Source of the DNA: Papaver somniferum
Lineage: Eukaryota > Streptophyta > Magnoliopsida > Ranunculales > Papaveraceae
Reading direction: 5' to 3'
DNA: 64,000 bases
Assembly: GCF_003573695.1 (NCBI RefSeq)
Contig: NC_039358.1
Coordinates: 235,055,560-235,119,559, forward strand
Below, piece after piece: positions 47,977-59,514 of the stretch (positions within the stretch are counted from its first letter, which is position 1; every line of letters starts with the position of its first letter). The notes below the pieces were generated by a model, which was not told where the DNA came from, ran no database searches, and worked only from the letters and a program-made list of their open reading frames with translations. The position numbers and the translations under genes are program-made.

Positions 47977-50900
47977 ATGAAAATTCTTTCTTGGAACTGT
48001 CAAGGTATAGGTAACCCTCATACCCGTGATTATCTTCAATTCTGTTTGACCAACAATGACCCAGATATTTTTTTCTTATGTGAAACCAAAGCTCAGTCTA
48101 ATAATATGAGATTTTATCTTTCTAAAACTAAATATCCTCATTACTGGTTTCATCCCTCTTTGGGTCTCTCTGGAGGTATCTCTCTTGGCTGGAAAAATGG
48201 AATTGATATTGAAATCATGCATACGACCTCTAAAACTATCCATGCTATTGTCCATACTCATGATAATAATATGGATTTCTTGATAACCTTCATGTATGAT
48301 GCTCATGATGATACAGAAAATGCTAACCAGTGGCAATATCTTATTAATATGCATTTGTTTGTTGATCTTCCTTGGGTTCTTCTTGGTGATTTAAACTTCA
48401 CCATGCATGACTCCGAAACACATAGCTCTAGTGTCACTCATCCTCATCATGCTAGACATGTTAGAAATTTTGTTCAGCAACTAGGTCTCATTGACTTAGG
48501 TTACTCAGGAGCTGACACAACTTGGTCAAATCATCGTAGTGGAGATGATCATGTCTCTGCTCGTCTAGATAGAGCTTTAGTGAATAATCGCTGGATCAAC
48601 CACTAAACAAATGCACATCTTCAACATTTAGTACCTGTTTCTTTGGATCACTGCCCGATTTTGCTACATACAGTTCCTTCTGCTACAAAACATTCTCCTT
48701 TTAAACTCTACAAGTGTTGGTTTAAAATGGATTCTTGTAGTGATACTATTTCACGCAGCTGGCAGCAACGATTTTCGGGGTCTCCTTCGTTTCAGTTTTC
48801 TAATAAATTAAAACTAACCAGAACTCAGCTGCAGATATGGAAACGTCTTTCTTTTGGCAACATCGAGAATAACCTTCAAATTATTCAGAAGCAGTTACAA
48901 TTTTGCTATGACCGCAATTTGCCTTCTTCTCATCCTCAAGTTAAGCATCTTAGCTCTTCCTTGCAGCAATGGCTTTTGATTCAAAAAGAGTTCTTCATGC
49001 AAAAAGCAGGTGATAAATTTCTTGAAGCAGATAGAAACACTTCTTATTTTCACTCGATAGTCAATTACAATAAGAGAAGATCAACTATCAATTCTATCCA
49101 GGGTCCCTTGGGCATTTGGTTTGATAGCAGAAGTGATATTGAAGCTATATTTACTAACCATTTTAAGAATATTGCTACTTCTTCTAAGCCTCAGATTAAT
49201 AACGAGATTCTGCAGCTTTTTCAACCTTGTGTTTCAGAAATACAGAACAATTGCCTTATCCAGGTGCCTCATGCTCAACAAATAAAGGATGTGGTATTTC
49301 AAATCAAGCCTTGGGCTTCTCCGGGAAATGATGGGTTCCAAGCTGGATTTTATCAACATTGTTGGGATGTTGTTGGCACTGAGGTAATCTCCATGGTTCA
49401 ATACTTTTTCACTCATAAACATATGCTCAAAGCCACCAATCATACATATCAGGTTCTAATCCCTAAAATTTCAAACCCAAAAACTCCTGCTGATTATAAA
49501 CCCATAAGTCTGTGCAATGTTAGCTATAAAATTATTTCTAAAATTTTAGCTAACCGTCTTAAACCCCTTCTTCCTGATATTATCTCCCCTTCTCAAACTG
49601 CCTTTGTTGCAGGAAGACATATCCATGACAATATCATTATTTCTCATGAGATTTTTTTTAGTATGAAACGTAAAAAGATTAAGAAGGCTTTGGTTGGTTT
49701 GAAATTAAACATGTCGAAAGCTTTCGACAGGGTTGAATGGTCATTTCTGCTTTCCATCTTTCGGAAATTAGGTTTTCATAATGATTGGATTAGTTTAATA
49801 GAGAAGTGTATTTCTACTTCAAATATTTCCATTCTTATCAATGGCAGTCCTTCTTCAACTTTTTCTCCGACTCGGGGTATTCGTCAAGGAGACCCGTTGT
49901 CTCCTTTTTTATTTCTTTTTGTCATGGAAGCTTTTTCTAGACTTTTGCAGCTTAATGTGGAATCTGGTTGTCTTTCAGGGATTAGAATTAATCATCACTG
50001 CCCTTTAATTAATCATCTGTTCTTCGCGGATGATTGTTTGTTATTTTTGGAAGCTGATTCTACTCAAATGCAGCAGCTTCAACACTTGCTTCATATATTT
50101 GGACAAGCTTCAGGTCAGGTGATAAATATGCAGAAATCAACCTTATTTTTTGGCAAGCACACTTCTAATGCTCATAAGTCTAATATCACTGGTATTCTTA
50201 GTATGAAAGTTATGGGACTTGGCGAAAAATACTTGGGTATACCTCTTCTGCTGCATAGATCCAGACATAAGAACTGTCAGGGGGTTATTGATAACATGAA
50301 TAATAGATTGCAGGGCTGGCAGAGCAAAATTGTGAATCAAGCAGGAAGAACTACTCAGGTTAATTCTGTTCTAAGCTCTATGGGTATGTATCAAATGCAG
50401 GTTTTCAAACTACCTGAAGCAACTCTTCAACAAATGGAAAGAATTCAGAGAAGCTATTGGTGGAACAGTTACATCAAGCCACGTTCTCAAAAGTACATCT
50501 CTTGGAGAAAGGTATGTTTACCTAAAAGGCTAGGTGGTTTAGGACTTAAAAATTTATGTAACTATAACTTAGCTTTTCTTGCGAAACTAGCTTGGAAATT
50601 GTTACATAACCAAGATGCTTTATGGGCGAAGTTGTTGAAAGGTAAACATTTTCCTCATCATGACCTGCGTTTCTTCCCTCTACCGGTTAACTTAAATTCA
50701 AGTTGGATTTGGCAAAGTATCTCTATTGGGCTCGAGATTGTGTTGAAAAATGCTAAATGGCAAGTTGGTAATGGAGCTCATATCAACATCCAGACTTCTA
50801 ACTGGATTCCTTCTCTGAATTCTGCTTTACAGGACTGGGGTGATTTGAATATTTCTAACTACCAGTTGGTTTCTGATCTTATAGATACTGATATTGAACA

Positions 50901-52104
50901 GTGGAATGTGCCGCTTCTTCGCCTTCTATTTACAGCTGATCAGGTGAACTCCATTTTAACCATTCCCATTCAGTTAGATCAAGAGGATAAATTAATCTGG
51001 CCCTTTACAACCACTGGTATTTTTACTACTGCCTCAACTTATAAGATGTTGTGTGATAAATATATCCTAACAGATAACTCCATGGGTTTATCTCAACATT
51101 TTTGGTTATCTTTTTGGAAGTTGAAAGTACCTTACAAGTTTCAGATTTTCCTGTGGAGAGCTATTCACAATGCTGTTCCAGTCAAAGAAAGAATTTTCAC
51201 CCATGTGCATAATGCTGATTTACACTGTGTACTTTGCAACCACAATCAAATGGAAGATCTGGACCATCTATTACTTCATTGCCCCTTCTCTAGGGCAATA
51301 TGGCAGTATTTTTTACCTCATCAGTTTCACTTTATTTTGCAGCACTCTTCTCTCTTATCTTGGATCCAAACTTGGCAACTCAAAGACTCCATCATCAACA
51401 TCCAGAAGTCCCCTGAGATTGTTCACTTAGCTATGTGCATCATGCATTTCATATGGAAGCTTCAATGTAGTGTTGTTTCTAACAATACCACTCCCAACCA
51501 TAACTCTGTAGTCCATCAGGTCACTTCATACATTCTCCAGCATCATCTAGGAAACTCTCCTACTAATTACAATCATCCTAATGTTCATAATAAGCTTTTA
51601 CATCATAAATGGGAACCTCCTTCTTTTCAGTACCTAAAAATTAATATCGATGCTTCTTATAATTCTAGTTCTTTGTTAGCTGGTATTGGAATTATAATTC
51701 GGAACTCTATAGGGGCATATGTCATGGGAAGGGGAGCCTTGAGAAGAGCTAGTAATGCTCAACAGGCCGAAGCATGGGAAATGTTGGAGGCTATGCAACT
51801 GGCAGATTCAAATGGTTGGTCTGATGTGATTTTTGAATCTGATAATCTGGGAATTTGTTATTTTCTTCAACAACAATCTTCTCTTTGTCACTGGCAGAGT
51901 ATGCCTCTTCTGCGAAAATGTGTAAACATATGTAATATTAATCCCGGTTGGTCTTGTAGTTTTGTGTATAAGTCTGGTAATAAAGCTGCAGATGCAATAG
52001 CGAAGGCAGCTTATAAGCATAATCTATGTGGGGATTGGTGGTTTCATCCACCTCCTTTGTTAATTCCCTACATAAATTGTGATGTATCAATTACTCATGT
52101 TTAA
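47977..52104 (+). pseudogene. LINE ORF2: AP endonuclease, reverse transcriptase, zinc-binding domain, RNase H (one internal stop)
   Basis: ATG at 47977 (MKILSWNCQGIGN). Endonuclease motifs SWNCQG, LCETKA, LLGDLNF and LDRALVNNRW; TAA at 48604 cuts before the last DHCPIL motif. From 48607 the frame is open to 52104. RT: NDGFQAGFY, VLIPKISNPKTPADYKPISL, FVAGRHIHDNI, LNMSKAFDRVEWSFL, RGIRQGDPLSPFLF and the catalytic FADD at 50023. zf-RVT: FWKLKVPYKFQIFLWRA then CVLCNHNQMEDLDHLLLHC. RNase H with all four acids: KINIDAS, AEAWEMLEA, FESDNL, KAADAIAK (51640-52010). The protein nicks target DNA and primes reverse transcription. Only the single stop at 48604 (codon 210) prevents a full product, so it may be a very recent loss, an assembly error or a read-through site. 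Confidence 0.95.
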
Positions 52105-52217
52105 TATAAGTTCTTTCCTTGGTTAAAAAAAAAAAAGCTTTAGCAGCATAAATAGAAATACTATGGTTATGAGTCGGATATCCAATTTAATTAGGCTTAC
52201 ATAGTCAAGCTTCGTAG

Positions 52218-52532
52218 TTTTTTTTTTTTTTTCCTGATGCAAAGGCAAAATGTATTAATCAAATAACAGAGTACAAGAGATTTATAATCTCATTTTTGAC
52301 AAAAATATTGGAAATAACACTAGATTTTAGAACTTTTTGCTGAATATTGGAAGAAAAGTGCGTAAGATGCTTTATCCGAGCTTCTTTAGCAATGTAAACC
52401 GCTACATAGTTATATTTCCTGTTTATATACTTTACCTGGGCTTGTGGAAGATTTTCCAGGATTGAAATAGTTTCCTGAATGATATTATCCGCGTTCCAAG
52501 AAGAATCCTTACATGTCTTGTTGGTCGCGTTC
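52218..52532 (-). mobile_element. 5'-truncated LINE tail (end of RNase H, 3' UTR, poly(A))
   Basis: On minus: YEAWNATNKTCKDSSWNADN, IIQETISILENLPQAQVKYI, NRKYNYVAVYIAKEARI match the C-terminal RNase H of plant LINEs (NAVADAIAKEAR). A poly(A) is read as the T run at 52218-52232. Exact 12-bp target duplications CAAGCTTCGTAG (52206-52217 and 52533-52544). 315 bp inserted. Confidence 0.92.
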
Positions 52533-52544
52533 CAAGCTTCGTAG

Positions 52545-52964
52545 TAGTTAGTTTTCTCAATCTTATATCTTGTCTAGCCTAGGCCGGCCCACTATAGTGC
52601 TTGATGTAATCGGGTCCACGGTCAATGTTAAAGAGTTACGGTAAGATAATGGTTCTCCCATTTACACATTATTTGATTACAATCATCTACGTAATGATCA
52701 CTAATATACTGTATATCCCTCATACACAAAAAAGGGACAACCATAAAATTGAGGGGCCATTGAGGCAGCTGAATTTTCCAAGAAGAAAACCTGCTCAGCA
52801 CATACTTAACCATTTATGCGCCCTTCCAACTCTATCCACAATGGGAAGTGATTGGAATCGAAAACCACATACAATGTATACCATCTATTATGCCTGCCTT
52901 GCCATACTGCTTTCCACATACTTCACACCAAAGAGGTTCTGTAATTTTCTTTTTCCGCAATTTT
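52545..52964. other. Spacer, no gene recognised
   Basis: Between the LINE tail and the second GTTCGGTT element. ORF 52625-53005 shows no domain or repeat signal. Confidence 0.35.
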
Positions 52965-54185
52965 GCTGCAATTTTGATTTGATTTTGATTGCATCAATCG
53001 AATAGAAATCATCAAAATAGGGTTTTAATAGGAGTTACAGAGCCATGTTCGGTTAGGCCGATTTTCCAAAAAACCCTAGTTTACTAACCGAACTTCTTGA
53101 AAATGAAGAACACGAGAACAGTTCGGTTCTATTGGATTTAAAACTAAGTCACCGAACTCTCTGTTCGGTTGTTTAGCAAAAAAATTTAAAACTACAAAGT
53201 AATCGAACTCCACCCTTAGAACCCAAAAAAAAAAACAAATCCAGTCTAACCGAACTGTGTTGTTGTGGCCACTATGTTGAGTTCCAAAATAACCGAACTT
53301 AGCCAATAGAGTTCGGTTTTTTCGCAAAAAAATTTAAAACTACAAAGTAACCGACTTAGCCAATAGACACTGAAACTTCACATTTTTTTTGTTCGTTAAG
53401 TTCGGTAACTTCACAATTTTATCGCAGAAACCGAGCTCAAAGTTCGGTTGGTTAATTGTTAGGTTCAAGTTTGCGAAAGAACCGAACTTTGTAAACTTAT
53501 ATACTCTTATATTAAGTAAAGTTCGGTTAGATCAAAAGTGCATGCAGTTTGCGGACCAACCGAACTTTGTACACCAAAGTTCGGTTAGTTGAGAACCAAC
53601 CGAACATAACGCTGTAACTCCTAGAAATTCTATTATTAGAGAGTTCGCTAACCTGCGTGTTTGGAACAAGTAACCGAACTACACTTTCAGATGAGTTCAT
53701 TTACTTGTTCTTCATATTAAGTAACCGAACTACATGTTCAGATGAGTTCGGTTACTTGTTCTTCATATAAAGTAACAGAACTGTTCAAAATCCAGTTCAA
53801 ATCCGGATCATTTTGAAGATTAACAAATATTCTAGGAGAGGATGGAGATGAAGAATCAAATGAGTTTTCATCATTTGAATACTCAAACTTAGTGAATTGG
53901 AAAAAAAAATCTATTTTCCATGTTTTTGTCCTTCATCTTCTCTAACTCTACTCTCTCAATAATTCTACTCAACTAATAATAAACCCATCTTTCAATTTAA
54001 TCTCACTAATTGTTTTTAACTAAATCATTCACTAATCATAACCTAAAATTAATTAAGAGGGTAGATTAGGTATTAAATAAATACCGAGATATGGGGTGAC
54101 CTAGAATTACTTCTAATGCCTTTACCCAAAATAAAATCATCCCCCCCCCCAAAAAAAAAAAAATCATGGTCCCCAAAAAATCGTT
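52965..54185. mobile_element. GTTCGGTT-motif DNA element, copy 2 (inverted, 3' end missing)
   Basis: Reverse complement of 30131-31310: same order of GTTCGGTT/AACCGAAC motifs, ending at 54185 with the terminal sequence CATGGTCCCCAAAAAATCGTT. The right-hand third of copy 1 (GGT microsatellite and terminal repeat) is absent. It has an extra ~65-bp duplication of the unit around 53680-53770. Confidence 0.88.
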
Positions 54186-55060
54186 CTTTCTTTTAGGGAA
54201 AATTAGGCGCAGGCCCAAAAAAAATAATATTCTCATTGTCAGGCCCACAATTAATTTTAGGTACCATGACACCCATAGTTATTTCCGTGACACCAATAAT
54301 TATATGAAATTATTAAAAATGTCTGCATGACGGATTATGCATCCGCATGACCAGTTATGCATCAGGGGTATAATTGGCAACGCAACTTGGATATATAACA
54401 TATCTAAAAATCCGCGCCTTAGAATTTTACAAATTTTATATCGTTGGAAATCTTTTTAAGAGAGATATGCAACGAGTACAAACAACAATATCAAATTTTT
54501 GTTTTTCACGAAAAAATCGGAGGTGATCATCATTTTAGTCAAAATTTCAAAGCAGCCACCAAAAAAGATGCATAACACATTCTGCAGACGCATAACGAAT
54601 TATGCAACCATTTTCTCGACTGCACAAAAAATTATGCAGCCATTGTTTTGGTTGATTTTAGTGCGTACATAAAAAATTGATGCATAATGCATTATGCAAA
54701 CATATTTTCGGATGCATAACATGTTTTGCATCAATTTTCTCGATGCATAAAAGATTGTGCAACAAATTTCTCGATGCATAATGCATTATGCAGCCATATT
54801 TTCGGATGCATAACAGGTTATGCATCAATTTTCACGACTGTATAACATGTTATGCAGATATTATTGTAGGTGCATGACAAGTTATGCAGTCTTTATTTTT
54901 GTTGGTTTCAATAGTGACGAAAAAGTTGATGCATAACGTGCTATGCAACCGTTTTCTGGACTGCATAAAAAGTTATGCAACAAATTTTGTAGATGCATAA
55001 TAGGTTATGCAACCAATTCCATATATGCATAACATATTATTCAACTATACGAATACAAAA
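54186..55060. repeat. Element rich in ATGCATAAC/GTTATGCA inverted motifs
   Basis: From 54580 to 55030 the words ATGCATAA, GTTATGCA, ATTATGCA and GCATAAC occur more than 20 times in both orientations, separated by TTTTCTCGA or TTTTCGGATG spacers. 54186-54420 (GGCGCAGGCCCAAA, GGCCCACAATTAATTTTAGG) may be its terminal part. No terminal repeats or target duplication were established. No ORF. Confidence 0.65.
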
Positions 55061-55439
55061 TACTTTCCTAATGTAAAAAAAATTCCACTATTTACAATTG
55101 AGTTCAAGTTCTATCCAAGTAAATTGCAATTTGATCAAAAGCGTGACTGAAAATTCGTATATCCGGCTACCAATTTTCTCATCTGACTTGTACCCCTTCA
55201 TGATTACGTGAAGTTTTAGGATTCCCAGTTTTAATTTCAACATCCGACATCTGAAACTAGTGGCTGTTATGTCAGTAGAAGTCATCACAAATTCTAGTGA
55301 TGGTTCCACCCCATCCGGATACTCATTATCTTCAGCATTCTGCGAATTCAATTGTCAAAACTTCAAAATTAGTGATTGCACACTCCACTGTAAAATACAA
55401 AACAAATACAGCAATAATAAATCACAAATTACCATGATA

Positions 55440-56050
55440 CATTTCTCCAATCTTAGAGTTCTAGTGACTTTAGCATAGCTTCCCATTCACTGACGTCAGG
55501 TACAATTGGAGTTAGGGACCTTTTAGCTTCTTCTAGCATCCGTGTTCATGCTAGTAAACTTAATGTTCCATTTAAGGCGACGAATAATCCACGAATTCAA
55601 TTATTCAAACAATTTGTGGCCATCATTGATCAAACCTGCATGGGAACAAGCTGTTAATAAAACCAAAAAGCTAACATCATTTGGCCTGCCCACATTCCAC
55701 TGAACAAAATAGTACCCCATGTAATACCGTCGTATAAATTCTACTGGAAATATAAGAATCACAAATGCTTCCAAGTTTCATGTACATCATCCAATAAGGC
55801 ACTCTTTATTAACCAATAAGAAACTGGATTCCATTTATTTAATAGTAACTCTCCCTTCGTAGAGAACACCAACACGAGCACAGGAAGAAATAATATTAAG
55901 GAATGTGACTCTAGCAAGGCATCAATTTCAGATTACCAACAGATCCCGTCTTTTCCAAATTGATCACTCTTATGAACCACTTGAATTGAACCCTTTAGAA
56001 TTGAATTACCAACAAAATCACTTGCCCCCGCCCAACGCCTTCCAGTAACT
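55440..56050 (-). pseudogene. Pentatricopeptide repeat (PPR, PLS/E-type) gene relic
   Basis: Minus, in changing frames: ASDFVGNSIL (56040), VTFLNIISSCARVGVLYEGR (55880-55830), GITWGTILFSGMWAGQ (55720), PNDVSFLVLLTACSHAGLIN, DGHKLFE-stop (55680-55600), and MLEEAKRSLTPIVPDVSEWE (55545-55470). This is the usual end of a PLS-class PPR protein: last repeats then the E motif (ACSHAGL-..G..F, LEEA, P....W..ML). Such proteins bind organellar RNA. Several stops, frameshifts and a missing GIEP..HY block make it dead. Confidence 0.75.
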
Positions 56051-56577
56051 AAAATTCATAGAAATAAGAAAAAGAAAAAAATCAACAAAAACCTAAAAAC
56101 ACAAGAATTGAACCAGAAATATAGTATTGGTGTAAAATTGATGACATCAATCAATATGGATGAAACAAAAATCATAAAAAAGGGGGAATAGTTAAAGAGA
56201 AAACATGCATGCTTCTCCAACGATCCAGAATAGTTAAATATAGCACAAAAATCACTCTTTATATAAACAGATCTTGAGTTTTTCTTGGACAACATCCAAT
56301 ATATAGAACCCTAAATCAATTTGTTACCCTAACTAGTTCGGTTGTATTGTAAGTTCGGTTGTATTGTAACCTCTGTTTCTCCGCACCGAGATCATAAAAA
56401 AAATCAGAATAGAATCAAAAAGACGGAAAGCGGAGGTTTTAACAATTTTGGGTCTATAAATAATTATTTTACCTAAAATGGGTGCGCGCGTGAGATTTTT
56501 TGACGCTGGGTTTGTGGGTGGAAAAGTTTAAAGAAATGGTTTGACAGTAGTTTTCACTTTCTTTTAAGTGTTGTATT

Positions 56578-57416
56578 TAGGGGTGTGCAACGGGCGGATG
56601 AATGCGGTTAAGGGGTCACCCGCGTCCAATCCGTCAAAGTTGCGGATTTGAAAAATCCAACCGTGTCCGGCCCAATCACCCGCGAATTTGACATCCGCGG
56701 ATCAATGGATAATACGGTCCGGATACGGATTAACCGCGGATTTAGAAAAAGAAAAATCAGTAAACTTCCTACAATTTATAAAATGATTCAACCTCTTTGC
56801 TTTTATTCTCAGTAGATACGTATTATAGGTTAAAAAGGATGCTATATGTTCAAAGTACTAGAGACAAATATTAATTAACTCCAAAGTCTTAACAGAGAAC
56901 AACATTCCGTAAGGGAGGAATGTTATTTCATTTCAACGTTTCAGTGCTAATGACATCACATAAATAACCCAGGAAAGGGTTTATATAGTTTCCAATGCAT
57001 GAAACTATTTTACATTAACTTCCATCTGGAAATGCACGTAGCTTTACGTAGTTAAGCCTGATCACGGTGGATAAGGATCAGCTGCATAATATTTGTCTCT
57101 TGCAGTGATGTATATCTCAACTGGGTGCACCTGCTTGATCAAATGGTGCGCAGCCACAATCCAAATGTCCGCTATTTGTAACACTGCAAGGTATCCGCCG
57201 CATTTGTTTCTTATCCTCTATAATTTCAACTTGTTAGTCAACGGTGCGGGTGAATCCGCGAATTTCAAATTCGAACCGCAACCGAACCGCTAAAAATTGC
57301 GGATTTGAAAATCCCACCCGTGTCCGGTTCATAGATCTTGCGGATTGGGTTTCACCCGCAATTTTACGGACGGATAAGAATGAAATTCACGGTTCCGGAC
57401 TTTTTGCTCATCCCTA
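56578..57416. mobile_element. Non-autonomous hAT element
   Basis: Inverted ends TAGGGGTGTGCAACGGGCGG and complemented TAGGGATGAGCAAAAAGTCC. Exact 8-bp target duplications GTTGTATT (56570-56577 and 57417-57424). Subterminal regions repeat GCGGATTT, ACCCGC and GTGTCCGG, as expected of hAT transposase-binding sites. No transposase. The middle (56760-57210) is unrelated DNA with a possible captured exon on minus. Confidence 0.95.
57062..57208 (-). other. Open 48-codon stretch inside the hAT element, possibly a captured exon
   Basis: Minus frame NKCGGYLAVLQIADIWIVAA, HHLIKQVHPVEIYITARDKY, YAADPYPP-stop. It looks like ordinary protein sequence rather than transposon DNA. I do not recognise the family. 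It is flanked by the hAT motif arrays, so capture of host DNA is plausible but unproven. Confidence 0.35.
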
Positions 57417-57599
57417 GTTGTATTTGTTATTTTTTTTATTGGTCATTCCCTGTGCTCCAATTATTTGTGACGTTCGTCCTTTTTTAATCAAATCATTTAA
57501 CTTACCGATCAAAAAAAAAGGAAGGGTTTGAACAATTCACAGGGAGAATCAATTAAACAACTGAAATTAAGATAAATTATGAAAATTAAAAAGAGTAAA

Positions 57600-57672
57600 A
57601 TAACTTGCGTTACTCCATGACATGTGAGTTGATGTACACCTTCGAAACTGCTAGTTTTAACACAGAATTGGT
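57600..57672 (+). pseudogene. Third ORTHRUS/VIM PHD-finger relic
   Basis: Plus: TCVTP-stop-HVS-stop-CTPSKLLVL, then TQNW. It matches the family PHD segment TCVTPWHVSCL..PPK-L-STL-W, and it matches 24152-24225 at DNA level (CTTGCGTTACTCCATG versus CTTGTGGTACTCCATG). The stops replace Trp and Cys. Surrounding DNA (57440-57840) has nothing else recognisable. Confidence 0.65.
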
Positions 57673-57874
57673 CAAAAAGACCAATTGCAACAAATCCTGG
57701 GTGAAATATATTCTTAGATTTAGATACTGTTCATATAGCCAAAAAACAGAAAAATACCGTTCATTTAGCCAAAATGGATATTTCACCCAGAATCTTTTTT
57801 ATTTATTAACCTGAAGAGACAAATATGTCCTTATCTTCTACAAATGTTTACAACGTTGGGTTAGTAAAGGTTGG

Positions 57875-58090
57875 AAAAAAAAACAGAGTACTACTACTAC
57901 CAAAAACATAGTACTACAAAAAAAACAGAGTGGTACAAAAATCAGAGTACTACTACCACAACAGAGTACTACAAAAAAAACAGAGTTCCAACTTCTTATG
58001 CTTCTTCTACTCCTTCCTCTGGAAGAACAAAAATTGAAAAAAAAAAAAAAAAAACAGAGCAAAAAACAGAGCAAAAAAACAGAGTACACC
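57875..58090 (+). repeat. Low-complexity ACAGAGTACTAC / (A)n tract
   Basis: Repeats of ACAGAGTACTAC, ACAAAAAAAACAGAG and an A18 run. Frames across it (57838-58113) are by-products. Confidence 0.8.
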
Positions 58091-58735
58091 TCTTGTATTT
58101 GATATATGCTTAGTCAGGATAAAACACACATACATGGGAACTACCTACCATAATCTGAGATTCAAGAGCATGACTCAGCCACATCAATCGCTGCAAGGAA
58201 GAAAAAAAAAGCATCACCGGCGAACAATACCGCACACCACCTGTTCGTTTATGTCTTTCTAACTGAAATAGGGTTAGTATTTTCATCTTTAATCACAAAT
58301 GCCTCTGGGATCACTACAGATTAGATATAGAAATACTAACACATATCAATTGGGAGTGGACATATGAATCACATTGGACACGGAATGCGAACATCCCCAG
58401 CTTAAGTGCAGATATTTCAAAGATCATCTTCATTTCCCTGCAACAGAAATATGCAAAAGTTAACAATATATCAGTGACCCTATAAGAGATTTCCGAGAGG
58501 CATAATCTGTAAGAAAAATGGTGAGCATATTAAAGAAAAAGAGAAAATCAAAAACACCTGGAAATTAACTTTACATAAAAAAACCCTGAAGATTATCTAT
58601 TGGATTCCTTTGGGTGGGATTTAGTTGGGGAATATAAGCCTAACTGAAGACAGAAACCCCTATCATCGATTTTAACCTTATCAATTTCAATAACAACAAA
58701 TTTTTAATGAGTCAAATACCTCTAAACTCAAAAGC

Positions 58736-59023
58736 TTAATCGAAACTTTGGATTTTAAATTTTATAGCTAGGGTTTGACGAACCTTTACCTCAACAACAA
58801 CAACAATGACATTAGGTAGATACAATCTTTTAAGAGGCTTGATCTTTTCTCTACAAGTGTCAAAGCACACACACCAGAACTCATTTCCCCATTGTTGTAG
58901 CTTCTCTGGTAGCAACACCAGCAACAACTCTGCAACCGCCACTGACAAACATAAGCTAAGAGCAGTAACATATGTATGTCTAAACTCTAAACCAAAATTA
59001 TATACTAACAAATAAATATGCAA
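58736..59023 (-). other. Unidentified exon-like ORF
   Basis: The minus frame includes LLPEKLQQWGNEFWCVCFDT, CREKIKPLKRLYLPNVIVVV and then a GTAAAGG donor-like site near 58790. The composition (W, C, basic cluster) is protein-like, but I cannot assign a family. 58100-58735 shows no other gene. It could be a real exon of an unknown minus-strand gene or a relic. Confidence 0.3.
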
Positions 59024-59230
59024 GCGGTAAGCGTTATTTTACAGTAACTGAATGCAACAAAGACTAAAATTGTGAATCTCATTTGTAGCGGCAGTACTGT
59101 CAGGACAATGAACACTTTTCCTAGTGGTAGTAAGATAATCCGCATAAAATGTCGTTAAGAAAGTAGGACTTGTAACGAACCATAAAGTATTAAGGCAGAT
59201 AAGAGTATAGAAAGTCAGTCAATAAAACAT

Positions 59231-59500
59231 GATGAAACTGGTTTCATCCCAGCCTAAATATCGATGAAACCAAATTTAACTAAATTTAAAACAGGATGTA
59301 ACTAGTTTCATCCTAGTTTAAACATGGGTGAAAACAAATTCAAAAAAATTTAAAACAGGATGAAACTGGCTTCATACCAGCCTAAATATCGATGAAACCA
59401 AATTCAACCAAATTTAAAACATGATGTAACTGGTTTCATCCTAGTTTAAAATGGGTGAAACCAAATTCAACCCAATTTAGTATAGGATGAAACCAGTAGT
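59231..59500 (+). repeat. 63-64 bp tandem repeat with GATGAAAC/GTTTCATC palindromes
   Basis: Units begin GATGAAACTGGTTTCATCC or GATGTAACTGGTTTCATCC at 59231, 59295, 59359 and 59423, plus a partial at 59486. Alternate units are more alike, so a ~128-bp dimer duplicated. Confidence 0.92.
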
Positions 59501-59514
59501 ACAAACCTTCACAT

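Larger units (their letters stand above)
45912..52134 (+). mobile_element. Full-length L1-type LINE retrotransposon
   Basis: Perfect 14-bp target duplications AAGCTTTAGCAGCA (45898-45911 and 52135-52148). 5' UTR ~45912-46647, ORF1 with DUF4283 and CCHC_4, ORF2 with endonuclease, RT, zinc-binding and RNase H, then a short 3' UTR and poly(A) at 52122-52134. Everything from ORF1 to the end of ORF2 lies in one reading frame, broken by only two TAA codons (47380, 48604). It is young by these signs. Confidence 0.97.

Noticed and set aside
57838..58113. ORFs of 80-83 codons on both strands
   Set aside because: Both are translations of the ACAGAGTACTAC/poly-A low-complexity tract.
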